Below, in pieces: positions 8,727-20,013 of a DNA stretch of 64,000 bases. The notes below the pieces were generated by a model, which saw only the letters and a list, made by a program, of their open reading frames with translations, was not told the DNA's origin and made no database searches. Both the position numbers and the translations under genes were made by a program. Numbering within the stretch: the first letter of the stretch is position 1; each line of letters begins with the position of its first letter. The DNA is taken from positions 62,001-126,000 of the forward strand of contig JAACJM010000045.1 in the NCBI GenBank assembly GCA_013368315.1, written 5' to 3'. This DNA is from Tetrapyrgos nigripes. Its lineage: Eukaryota > Basidiomycota > Agaricomycetes > Agaricales > Campanellaceae.

Positions 8727-10910
8727 ACATGTACCATAGAACTGAATGGCATGAGTGTAATGGCAGAGGAAATGAAGCTTGGGGATATTAAAGTTTTCAT
8801 GAACACCCAAATCAACAAAGATCTTTTTGTGTTTGTGGAACTCTTCAAGGCATTTATTGAGAGTGTCAAGGGATTCATCAGAATGGATGGGGTAACATGC
8901 CAAGTAGAGAAAATCCAATAAAGAATGCATAGCTGATAGAAGTGTGCATGATTGATGAGCTGATAGTGCAGGGGTGTCAACAATAAGACCAAGAAGCAGT
9001 GCACAAATCTGTTTATGCTCTGTACCACTGACTTGTGACAAGCTTGAAAGACCTTTGTGGAAGTTTCAGATACCGTGGTTTAGAGGCATTTGACGCACAC
9101 GTGCATCAATCTCATCAACTCCACATATCGTTGTGAGCCAAGCAATCAAATGCTTCATAACACCCTGGTAGAGCTGATGAAGAATGTCAGGAGTGATAGA
9201 ATGGAATATATCAGTGTATGGTAAGTCCTCCCAAAACAGGTGCTGAACGGGTTTGATATTCACATTGAGACAGCTCTTTGCCCATTCATCCTTGTCAACG
9301 TTCTGGAGCATCATAGCATCAATAGCAGCTTCAATGTCATGGTACTCCCCCAGACAAGGAAATTCCCCTAGCTTGTCCTTAGGTGTTTCACAGGAAGCAC
9401 AGTCCCTGTAATAAGCACAAGTGACAAGGATTTGCTCTGGGTAGTCACCAACATATGCTGCTAGTATAGGATGACCTCAATGAATCACTCCATCACCACT
9501 CTGTATCTGGATACCCTGCTCTCCAGCCTCCTTCAATGTTACCACAAGATGTGATACACATGTGTGAAATAAATTTGCAATAGTATGCCATTGTGATGCT
9601 TTATTCTTGATGTGCTTCAGGTGTGTAGTTGGAAGATAGGCAAGAAGAATTTGTCCCTGTTGAGACAGCTTCTGGCAGATTTCCTTCAGGAGATTACCAA
9701 TAGTCAGGTAAATAGGGTAGGCAGATTTGTTACAGAGGGGCGTGGCTTGAGTCTTGTCACTCAAGATGATTACAGGGATTATGGTTGTGCCAGGTTTGTC
9801 TCTCTCTTGAGCTGCCTGAAATTTATCAGAATTAGTCTTCAGTCAGAATGATTGTTCTTATTACACACCTGGGTAGACTACCACCACTTGCCCATGTGCA
9901 TATTGTGGTATAAATGGCAGGTCTTGTCTGCATCAGAATAGTGGTATTCAGGAACAACACATAGATATTGCACATGATTTGGAGACCTGTAAAGAGCCTT
10001 GATGCATTCAAGGATGTCACATTTGTAGATATCAAATGACTCCCCAGCAACGAACACCTCTACTCTGGTAAACTCGGGGTGTTTGGAAGGTATTTTATTG
10101 TCAATCATCTGATTGAGTTCATCACTGTTTTGATATGACAGTCCGAGAGACTCAGACACCTGTAAAAATTCTTAGTAAAAGGGACAAAATCTCAGGTATT
10201 ATTGAAACATACACCAGAAAATGCTGTTGACCCAGTGCCTCACATCTTTGCCCACTTGGCTATTTCCCAGTCCATATGCGAGCAAAATAGTGCCCAAAGA
10301 TTCTCTTGGCTCCCACTAAGATCAGCTTGATACCAACGGAATCCATCAGCAGAGTCATGCATGAGAGTGATGGGGTTAGATTCTGGAAGAGGAGCACCAG
10401 CTAGGCCAGGAAACTGGTCAACATAGATTCCCTCATGATGGGATAGAAGGGAATTGGAGTGGGGATGAGGTTTGAAAGGTCCAGGTGCATATCATGATCA
10501 ACTCTTTGTGCACCTTGGAGAGGCTGCTCTGGCTCTGTGGTAGGCTCCAACTCAGGTGCACCATACTCATCTCTATCTCCATCATCTCCATGTTCCTTGT
10601 CAAATCCAGGGAAAGCTTCCTGCATATAATTGCCAAAAAAATCACCCTCAAATTCCTGCACACGTGCTTCAGGCTCGTCATCTTGTTGAGATGATCCTTG
10701 AGATTTGGATCGAGAATGCTGTTGTATTGGATGAGGGTTGTGACAGGGAGCAAACCGACTAGTGCAAATAGAGTCTGTCATGGCTCGAGCAGCGTCAAGA
10801 CATGGTTTCCAATCTGTAGCTCAAAAATGCTGAACTATGTCACCTTGATGTTTGAATGTCTTCCTACATCCAGGGCATTCATAAGTGCCTGCTGAAAAGC
10901 TGGGAATCAT
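8727..10910 (-). pseudogene. Plavaka-type (CACTA/CMC) transposase, N-terminal two thirds
   Basis: From ATG 10910 the product begins with a C2H2-like finger (YECPGCRKTFKHQGDIVQHF), then an acidic linker, then the Plavaka core: FRWYQADLSGSQENLWALF, SESLGLSYQNSDELN, AGESFDIYKCDILECIKALY, LYHNMHMGKWW, SSDKTQ, AYPIYLTIGNLLKEI, YLPTTHLKHI, AAYVGDYPEQ, LPYTDIFHSITPDILHQLYQG, SQVSGTEHKQ and FVDLGVHENFNIPKLH. At least one intron (near 10160-10240) separates parts. Four TGA codons in conserved positions (after QHF, AKM, VIH and NHGI) would be Arg CGA in intact relatives. The gene stops abruptly at 8727 where the Ty3 LTR begins; the missing C-terminus should lie left of the window. Assignment is by remembered family motifs. 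Confidence 0.88.
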
Positions 10911-11124
10911 GAAGACTTTATGAGGATATAGAGAAGGAAGAGTAAGCAAAGAATAGTAGCTTCAAGAATTATCTCAGTACTTATAGTTGCACATGCCTGC
11001 CTGACCTTGAGCTATACATGAGGATGACTATTAAAAGCATTGTGGCTCACATGCTCATCAGACCATCCAACTGCACCACCCTCATTCTACCTCATTGATA
11101 TCTTACCAAAACTATCCTTTAATC
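10911..11124. promoter_or_regulatory. Intergenic region between divergent Plavaka transposase and KOW-like gene
   Basis: These 214 bases separate two divergent ATGs (10910 minus, 11125 plus) and would hold both promoters. I see no long ORF and no strong TATA motif. The arrangement is inferred from the two start codons. Confidence 0.35.
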
Positions 11125-14100
11125 ATGTCCAGCCGTGTGGGCAGAAGATCCCATGCTGATAACCCCATCTCACACCTCCCATCACTGCCATTGTCAGCAC
11201 CTGTGCAACCAGCATCAGGAAGAAATCAGCCAGCACGCAATGTCAAAGCCAAAGCCAATGCACCAGGTGCTACATTGGCCTCGAAATGCAAGAATGCGCC
11301 TGTGGAAGGTAAGCACACTCATGTATCATGCTTTATTACCAACCTGTTGATAACTCACAGAGCTGGTGCAAATGAAAAAAGCGAAATTGAGTCTGGCTCA
11401 GTCCATAGCAAAGACCAAGAATCACAGTGAGTGCCTGAAATTTGGTTGAAATTTTTGAGTGCTGAAGCTCAATAGAGCGGTGTCAAGCAACTATTATTTC
11501 TGATAAAGATGAGGTGCTTGAGCCAGAGGATGGTATGTGAAAGAATGGCAATTATTTTCTGTACTGATGTACTATACACAGGAGCCTGTAGTCCCAGCAC
11601 ATCAAATGAAGCAGGTGTTGATTGTGAAGGATGATGCTGAAGACACTGGTTTCCAGTTGTCTGAGGAAGGTGAAAAGAGCGAGGATGACATGGATGTGGA
11701 CCGATGATATGCCATACAAAATCACAGTATACACACTTTGATTTTGGTCCATAATATCAGTTTTTGACATTCTTTAAGGGAATAAGAGGACTAGGGTGAG
11801 CCCTGAGCTGCTAGTTAATACCTAGTGGGACTAAGAAAACAATGGTACAATAATATTAAGTGCTTACGAATGGAGAAACAACTCATTCTAAGTACTATGA
11901 TAGATATGTACAAGTTTGGAGTTATAATAGCAGACCCACCAAATGATAAAGATAGTCTATAAAGGCTTTTGAATCCTATTATAACGACTGGTACCGCTAG
12001 TGTAATCCAAAGGGACAGTGAAATGTGAGGTAGCCCCTATTCATGGGCACAGGAACGCGTAAGCAGCACAATCCTTGGCTGAAAGGTCAATCGGAGAAGA
12101 CAGCGCTAAGATCAGACATGCGGACAAGCACGCTAGGTCTAGATCTATGTATTGGTAAATCCCATAGTACTAAGACGGCTTTGAGGGAATCTTAAGTATC
12201 TGTAAAAGGTACATGTGGACAAAAGTAGGACAAAGTATATATGTATAGGATCCCAGAGAGTTCAGCTATCCATCAGTACAGAAGGGATAGTGAACGGACA
12301 TCTCTACACAGAGATATAAGGGACAGAAGCGCTAAGTCGCAGTATATCTGAACGATTTGAATACAACCCAAACGGGTAACGTTATTTCTGGATGAGGATA
12401 AATCTGTCAATAATCGTCTAGCTAGGTGTTGAAAGCATTGAAGGAGGAATAAGTATGCAAACGGGACTGCAGAAGAGCTGGACTCGTATGTAGGACTCAG
12501 TAGTAGACTGCTGGCAATACATAGAACACGAATAAAGCAAGATTGGAGAAAAGGGAAAGGAAAACCGAACAGAATAAAGAAACTACAAGAAAACCCTATG
12601 CCCCTAGCATAAGGACACGTATGAAGAGCGGTCATAAGTGGAGCATTCTGAGTCATAGATGTGATGCTTGCTAACCAGGACAGTACACGAAAACACCAGA
12701 CAGCTTACAAAGGGAACTGAAGAAAGTTCCTACGAATATTTAGATAATATTGAACAGTTTCTGTATACCCTAATAAGCAAGTCTTTACTTACAAGGAAAT
12801 AGGTAGAACTCGCTAGCGGACTTTTCGATTTGTTTATATTTTCTCTACGTACCTTTTAGTGGACCTCGAAAAGAAATAGGTAACTGTATAGTTGTAGCTG
12901 CAAGTAGTATAAAAGGACCAGATATTATGAGTAGCTACCCAAGCCACGTACTGTAGAGTATCGGATCTTGCTAGCAATAGTAGAGGACGTGAAACACAGA
13001 CTAAAGCTTCTAAACAAACTTAACTGCACTCTCTACAAGTATAAACATTGTGTTGGAGATAATAGAGTTTTAAAATTGAACATTTTTGTGGTTATAACTG
13101 TGATCTTTGTGTTGACCTTTTGGTCTATTAAGTGTTGATTTTAAGGCAACTGTGGCCTACAAGTGTTTGATTTTGGGACTTGTTGATCCCCTTGGTGTTA
13201 AACTTGTGTTTATTGTTTTGCGCGCTAAGCACTAACTTCATTGAAAAACCCTGATCAAAAGTACTTATAGTACAAGTAAACTGGGAGTTTGAGTACTCTG
13301 ACTACTCGGAACACTCGTCTCATTTACATTTGTATACAGTTTTGTGTTTGGGTGTAGTTCCTAGCACTTAATTACAAAAACCACCTATTACCGAGCTGAA
13401 GATAAGGCAGCTGCAAGATTGTTTGATCAAGAGGTGAGTCTAGTGTTTGACAAATACTTGAAGGGTCACTTACTGAAGTTTTTTAGGCCCCTGTCTTTAC
13501 GTCCAACAAGTCTGCAGGTACACATGTCTATTTGTGCATGTTTTTTTTAAATGCTGATATCATGTCACAGTGCCAGCTGGCAGTCGTCGTTTCCATTTTT
13601 GCTCTCTCTCTACCACCAGCTGGTACCACTCCTCCTCAAAGTGATGTTGACAACATTACTGAATTCCAGGATGACAATGATGGAGAGCTTCCAGTAGATG
13701 CCACTGCAGAAGCACTGGAACTTGAGAGGGCAATTGAGAGTTTTAATATGTACCTCGAGGTATGTTTCTCTGTTATTGAAACATGGTGTTTCTGCTGACA
13801 CGGGCATCAGGACCAGGCTAATGCAAAGGATACCAAGAAGGTTAGGAAGGGAAGGCTTGAAAAGCTTCAGGCTGAGGTGCATATACTTGACCAATCTCGA
13901 TCATAACTTTTTGTTCACTGAGTCTGCTCTGGCTCCCACAGGTGTCAAACAAGCAACTCCCCACATCTCACTCAGCAAAAGTTACCAAGGCTTCTTGTGG
14001 CTTGCAGCCTGCTCAAGTTGTCAATGTTTATGCTGACACAGTCCATCCACCTGCTTCACAACAGGATCCTCCTGCTCCACCCACTGCACCAAAGGATAGT

Positions 14101-15933
14101 CAAGCCAACCCTGATGGTAACTATCTTGATTGCACCAACTTTGTCACCACTGTCCATGGTCAGACACACTCTCTCACCCTCAAGGACCAGAGTCAAGTGA
14201 TACATGACTTTTCGAAGAAGACAATCTACTTGGGCAAAGTCAGATGCTTGTGGATCCGGTATGTTGAATTCTGCGTGTCATACCTGTGTGCCTGCGTGTC
14301 AGTTGTATATAAGCACTATGTATTTAAGTCTTCCAAATAAGCATACTTTAAGTTTGTTTCCAGAATTAGAGGTTGATTGTTTGATTTCCGACGGGAATAC
14401 AGGGCTATACATACTTCAGTACCCTAGAAAAGAGAGCATAATGCCTCTGAGAGCTAATTTCTGCTTCATTTTTTGTATCAATCCTGTACCTTGAGCCTAA
14501 TATTATGAACTATGAGTACTACGCCTTGATTTACAATCAAAGACGAATATTCTGAGTCAATTCCTGTGTTCAAAGACTGACACGCAGGCCTGAGGACAGA
14601 CGCTCCGATCTATTGAGTGACACGCAGATCAATCAGGCCAGCACGCAGGTCACATGTACCTGCATGCCACCTGCGTGCCCATCCCAGAGTCATCAAAATG
14701 GATATTTGCGCCATAATGAGCACAATATGAGACCTGTCCTACATGTAGCTGATTCAACAAGTCAAATCAATTTGAAATTCGGGTTTTTCAATGATTTAAA
14801 AGCTGACACTGTCCTTTTCAAGTTACTTCCATACCCTTCTTGTTCAACTTGCATTCCCTCTTAGCTCACATTGAGTGTGTCTTGTGAGTATCTAGTATTC
14901 ATATATCTGGAGGCTGTTTTAATTCTTTTCAGCTCAGATCATGAACATAGGTCCACCACTGTGGATTGATAAACCAGTCTGCATTATTGACAGCCACTAT
15001 AAAGGATATTGTGGTTCTGTTTGTGATGTTCGGCCATTTCTAAACTGCAGTGGTCTACTGCTTCAAGTGGAACTTTTTACTGGGGCATTGATTAACTTTG
15101 ATTATGACCATGTCAGACATGCAGAGTAAGATTTTTGTTCAATGAAATATCATTCAGCCACTGATATTTTTGCATCTTTAGCCACTATCAGCCACTCGCA
15201 GAGGTCTTTCCACTCAGACTTTCTCAACGTGGTTATGAACTTCGAAGTGATTACATCCCAAAACCAGTTGATGTTCCTTACCAGCCATGGTTTTCAGCAC
15301 CACAGATAGTCACTGTTCCTCGAAGTGTGACTCCTGTTCCATCAATTCAAGATGAGCTAGTTGAAGCACCCTGGATCCCTGATGAGAATGACAATCAGCA
15401 CACCACCACAAGTGTGAGTTTTTTTACTTGCACATTCACTCAATAGCTGGAGGCTGATTGTTTTCAAGTACCCAATTGTTGATCCTCAGCTCAATGGACT
15501 CACCCTGGAGGTCAGTCTCCATCATGTTCAGCCACCAATCAAGGCTTGGGTGCATGTGTCACAAGGTCAGGTTTTCAGCACCAGCACTCCTTGTGTAGAG
15601 CTAGATCCTGCCAGCATTCACGGACCCCTGCAATGTCCAGTCCCTAACACTGAGAATGGACTCATGGTGATTATTTCACCTGATTACTTTGGTGTCTTAG
15701 TTCGACGGGTCTACTATTGTGTCATTGGTGGTTTTGCACACTTTATTGTCCGCAGCGTTGAGTTTGTTGGTGATGGTGATATGAGGCAGGAGCAAATGGG
15801 TGGACTGGAGTTGGTTGTGGACCCCAGGAACCTGTTGATGGTAAAGGAATCTTCTGCTGCAAAGTATATGGGCCATGATGTATTCAGTGAAGTGCGGAAA
15901 GAGGCTAGGAGAAGGAAACCTCAGTGGCTGTAG
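11125..15933 (+). pseudogene. Multi-exon KOW-like accessory gene of a Plavaka/CACTA element
   Basis: The ATG at 11125 starts a Ser/Pro/Ala-rich exon (MSSRVGRRSHADNPIS) ending at a gtaagc donor near 11308. Later blocks are EPVVPAHQMKQVLIVKDDAE (near 11580), TYYRAEDKAAARLFDQE (13390-13432), an acidic exon at 13610-13758, VNVYADTVHPP (14020) and a block ending YLGKV (14240). After a ~700-bp intron or insertion comes IGPPLWIDKPVCIIDSHYKG at 14944, which resembles a KOW/SH3-like fold, then DYDHVRHAE, EVFPLRLSQRGYELRSDY and a C-terminal exon ending at the TAG 15931-15933. I recall similar proteins as divergent partners of Plavaka transposases in Agaricomycetes; their function is unknown. A stop (TGA at about 11705) and a 1.6-kb gap between exons suggest this copy is broken. 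Exon joins are approximate. Confidence 0.5.
11770..13380. other. 1.6-kb gap inside the KOW-like gene, no gene recognised
   Basis: No frame longer than ~130 codons and none with recognisable motifs. The stretch separates two blocks of the KOW-like gene that would be adjacent in an intact copy, so it is probably an insertion. I found no LTR or clear inverted termini; the words ATTAAGTGCTTA near the left and CTAGCACTTAATTA near the right are weak inverted partners. Confidence 0.3.
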
Positions 15934-15950
15934 TGATATTTACTAAAACC

Positions 15951-15969
15951 TAGTCTCGAGTATCCAGAC
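15951..15969 (+). repeat. Terminal motif of a dispersed repeat family (copy 1 of 3)
   Basis: The 19-mer TAGTCTCGAGTATCCAGAC occurs here, at 23508-23526, and inverted at 57080-57098. The third copy is exactly the end of a 519-bp insertion, so the motif is probably a transposon end. Here it lies 18 bases after the KOW-like gene. Confidence 0.6.
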
Positions 15970-16540
15970 AGCGTATATACATATATGTTCTCATATACAG
16001 GGATTTTTTTTGAAGGCAGTCTGCTTGCTCTGTGAATCAATGTCCACATCCTCATCTACAGCTTAGTGAAGTAAGTACTACTCATTCAATTACATAGCTG
16101 TAATTACTGTAATAAGCACCATTTTGCCAGTTTTGGGAAAGGTTTTCAGGATTTCCAGATGGTTCTGATAATTAGCTTGTTAGTGAACGGGCAAAGCTAC
16201 TGTGTAAATGTCGCACTCGCACCTTTACTGGGCTCAGAATTGGGAGGGAGATTTAACAGATGCCTCAAATCCATATTTTGCTGATAGACGTGGTCCTATT
16301 GAGGCAGAGTATTCACTAAGTACTGTGATACAAGGCATAAACTCTAGCTACTTCACTTACAGAGGTTGACACAGAGAGAAAGAAAGAAAGAAAAGGCAAG
16401 CGAAATGCATACGGGCCCCTTAAGTATTACCTGACCTTGCCATCAATTTGGACGCTTAGGAGATCTAGACCCCAATTTGGTGGTGGCGGCGGCCCCAGAA
16501 CTCAAATGAAAATCATATCAATTTCATTATAAACTGAGAT

Positions 16541-16957
16541 TTCTCGAGGGTTCTTCCTCCCTTCTAAAGATATGTACTAGTAAACCTGATTAGAAATGGT
16601 ACATACATGCATCCCATACACATACAGTACAGATAAAAAGGATGTAGTGGTGGACAGTGCCATCAAGCATGGGGTATGTGCCTGATTGCGGAGTCGCTTA
16701 ATGGAGATGGCATGCAGGAGCATCACACAGAATTCATGCAACCGAGATTTCTCAAGTGTTCTTCCTGACTTCTAAGGAGATGTAGTAGTAAATCTGAGTA
16801 TAAATGGTATGTACATGGATACTATACTTATACATACAGTACAGACAAAAAGGAAAGTAGTGACAGACAGTGCCATCAAGCATGGGCTACGTGCCTGATT
16901 GCGGAGTCGCCTAATGGGGATGGCACGCAGGTGCAACACGCAGAATTCACACAACCA
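16541..16957. repeat. Tandem duplication of ~205 bp (two diverged copies)
   Basis: Copy 1 at about 16541-16743 and copy 2 at about 16744-16957 share GAGATTTCTC at the start, GACAGTGCCATCAAGCATGG in the middle, CCTGATTGCGGAGTCGC and an ending with CAGAATTCA. They differ by scattered substitutions and small indels. The copy-2 end (ACACGCAGAATTCAC) is an inverted match to sequence at 14259-14275. Confidence 0.8.
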
Positions 16958-16959
16958 TT

Positions 16960-18205
16960 GTGGATCACACCTTTTGCCCTCTAGGCCCTGGATTGAAGTC
17001 TCTTGGCTTGGCATTGTCTATCACAGTTGTGGAGGAGCTGGGCTATGATGGAGAGGGGGACATTGCTGATTGGCTTGAGAGAGGTGATTACAATAGCTAT
17101 GTCAAACCATGGGTTGATCTCATATGTCATATGTGTACTCTTGTCTGTGATTCATCATTGCTAACTTCTTTTTGTCTTTCAGGTTAGTCACCGCATTGGT
17201 ATGGACTGCAAGGACCTGAAGCTTACACAGATGTCCCTGGTTCTCTCGACCATGGGTTTGGACCCATTGAACCCAGCACATCATGTGCAAGCTTCCAACA
17301 TGGTCTTGAACCATACGTATGTATACCCATTGCTGCTGGTGTGTCTTTTTACTACATATTATATCATACATCTCTCATGGCCATATTTGTAAGGGCGACT
17401 CCTGACACATGAGGCAATCACTCAACAACTGCAGGAGGAGATCCAAAGATATATAAATCAGAACTAGAAGATACAAGGCTGACATACTATGCACCTGCAG
17501 GAGGAGATCCAAAGAGAAAAACTCAAGGATACTCGCCTGCAGGGAAGGGGTATATATACTCGTATGAAGGCCTGGGAAAAGATCTACAAAACTGTACAGT
17601 TGAAACAAAGTAATAGAAAGGTGGAATGATGAGAGATCAAATGATGAACAATGAATGATGGATGATGAAACAATGAAACAGGAATAAACAAGTCAATGAA
17701 GTCCAGATAAAACAAGAACAAACAAGTCCTAAAGGAGAAGGGAAGGAAAAAGGAAACTGTCCTCTTACAATATTTCCTAGTCCAGTGCTTCAGACAACAG
17801 CTGTCCTTTTGAGAACGCTGTTGTGCCTAGATACATATCAGCCATGTTCTTTTCCAACATGCACTATTCTATCATCTTAGCCCAGGTCAAGAATGAATTT
17901 ATGTCATCCATCCTGTCGAAGCCTATGGAATTGGAGCTTCCAAAAGCTTTGGTTGCTTTGTCGACAGCCGCAGTATGCATTGTTCCTTAACTTTGCACAC
18001 CAATGCTCACTGTACCTCTCACAGATTCATGCCATTCTGCAGGACTTCAGTTGCAGTGCAGGCACCAAGGATCCTTTTCCCACTCCAGAGCTGGAGGGTG
18101 TGTGGAGGTCTGCTATTGAAGTCCTTGAGAACATTGAGAAGGTCAATAAGAACAGGTATCACCGTCTCATGCATAAGCTATACACTGAAGCATTGTAAGC
18201 ATTCT
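16960..18205 (+). pseudogene. DUF6532-like fragments with introns
   Basis: Exon-like block 1 (16975-17115) gives GLALSITVVEELGYDGEGDI followed by a DWLERGDYNSYVKPW segment. Block 2 after a cag acceptor at 17182 gives SHRIGMDCKDLKLTQMSLVL. Block 3 (17850-17990) reads FFSNMHYSIILAQVKNEFMS and PMELELPKALVALSTAAVCI; block 4 (17985-18197) contains EVLENIEKVNKNRYHRLMHK. Blocks 3 and 4 resemble the C-terminal part of DUF6532 proteins, which are common next to transposons in Agaricomycetes. Blocks 3 and 4 are in different frames, with a stop between them, so the copy is broken or spliced in a way I cannot resolve. The stretch 17400-17760 between the blocks has no ORF and holds two copies of CTGCAGGAGGAGATCCAAAG. 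Confidence 0.4.
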
Positions 18206-19370
18206 ACTCTTGCCAACTTCTCTCATATGACACTATTTAGTGGCGCTCTCCCACTAGCTACCCATGGCTTGACAAACAATGAGATTTTCAACTCCATCAA
18301 CTGGGCAGCTATGGCCAATGACAATGATGGTGTACCCGCAGCACCGACTACTGCTAACTCTTCCAGTGATCAAAGTACTTCCCCTTCTGCTACTACCACC
18401 TAATTCCTATTCTGCTTGTACTGCTTTGCATTTATCCATATCATTCCCACTCACTAATTATTTACATTCTTCTGCTCTGTCCCTTATAACTCCCTCTCAC
18501 TAATTACTTATCCTCTCACTAATTACTTATCATTCTCGTATTCTTCTGCTCCATCTCTTATATACATACATACCATACTTCAAGCAATGATAATGTTGGT
18601 CTTTGACAATATCTCTGTGATGTGATTCAGAACTGTCTCATGAAAAGGATGAGTGGATTTCTGGAAATTTTCTGTGATAAATCCTGTAACTATGTCGAAA
18701 TAATGTGTATCTAGTGTCTACAAAACTTCCAGTAACTCCAAATAATTATCTTGAATATACAAGAGAGAAAGGTGGTAACTATCATAATTCTTCTCATTGC
18801 AGAAAGGGGACTGCAGAATTTTAGTAATTATCAACTTGAGCTATTCTTCCTAAATCTTCAGATTACCCAAGATTCTAGGCTATTACTGGGACTTACTGCA
18901 ACATTAGCCCATGACTGTTTTCCTGATGCAGTACCTACTGTAACCCATATTACTGCCATACCCAGACCATACCAGTATTGTAAGAGCTTCCCTCTGAACC
19001 CATAAGCTACAGTGTGGGTTGGTCCATATCAGTATCTGACCCGTAAGTTTATGGCATACCAGTATACTGTACAATGCAAAGCCCTATCAATGAAACCTGA
19101 GGACTCTGAGAACTGTAACGGTCCTGAGCCTCAAATCCCTATATGATTATCGTCGAATTCTAAACATGTTATATGGCACTTTAATGATCAAGGGTTAATA
19201 GTAATAGTAATAGTAAGAGTCAAGGCGAGTTGCTTGGCCATGGGATTGCAATGATACTCATGAGCACTGAAACTTTCTCTCTGCGTCACTGAACTGGTCT
19301 ACACTCCTCCTCCTCCTCGCCACACCTCAGTGCTGACCCAGACACCCTTCATATGCTGAAAGAGTACTCA
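18206..19370. other. Spacer without recognised genes
   Basis: No convincing ORF. It contains a direct repeat of 18 bases (TCTCACTAATTACTTATC region, 18494-18531), a GTAATA triplicate near 19200, and at 19258-19289 a 32-base stretch almost identical to the region just upstream of the CWC27 gene (26699-26730). Confidence 0.45.
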
Positions 19371-19735
19371 ACTGGTTATCATAAGATTCATAACTACACA
19401 TAAGTGTATATTCACCTGATTATCACCCAATTATACTCCCATAATCATACTCGGGATGAAATTGTACACGGTATTGGGTGAGCTAAATAGTAGAGAGCCA
19501 AGGCTTCAGGTATATGAGCAGTACTAAATGAAGTGCGCTTACCAGAAAGCACCATCTGAATAATAATCCTCTACATTTTCATTAGGCAAACTGGATATCT
19601 TGACAGCTGCCAGTGTCGCAGCGATTGTCAACCAGATTGTGTCATTGGCCATGTATCTACCAACACAAACCCTAAATCATGGTAAGAAAGAAAATAGGAA
19701 AGAAACTCAAATTTCATGCTCACCTGATGGCCTTG
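19371..19735 (-). pseudogene. Copy of the 3' end of the P450 gene
   Basis: About 360 bp match the 3' exon, last intron and 3' flank of the P450 gene at 23826-24185 with roughly 90-95% identity by eye. The coding part (19551-19672) still encodes NDTIWLTIAATLAAVKISS and the DYYSDG end. The heme exon and everything upstream are missing, so this is a truncated duplicate without function as a P450. Confidence 0.88.
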
Positions 19736-20013
19736 TAAAGACCTTTCATCATTAAGAGCATCTAAAGGTGGTCAATGATTTTGGCCATCTAAAGATTAGG
19801 GTACCTCCTTAAGGCATGGAAATGTGCACACTTCATTCCAAGGTATTTTGCACATATAAATGCCTTTATCTGTAACTGGGGTTTTGCTGATGGCAGCTCA
19901 CGCGGTAAGACGCAACATGGCACAAACCTTAGCGAGCAATGTTCGGACATCTCCGAAAACTCAAAAAAGGTCGGTGCTAAAGTGCCCTAAAGTGCCCTAA
20001 TACTGTAAGAGTA

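Noticed and set aside
12273..12656. 127-codon minus-strand frame in the unidentified gap
   Set aside because: Leu/Ser/Phe-rich composition, no domain, no splice context; likely chance.
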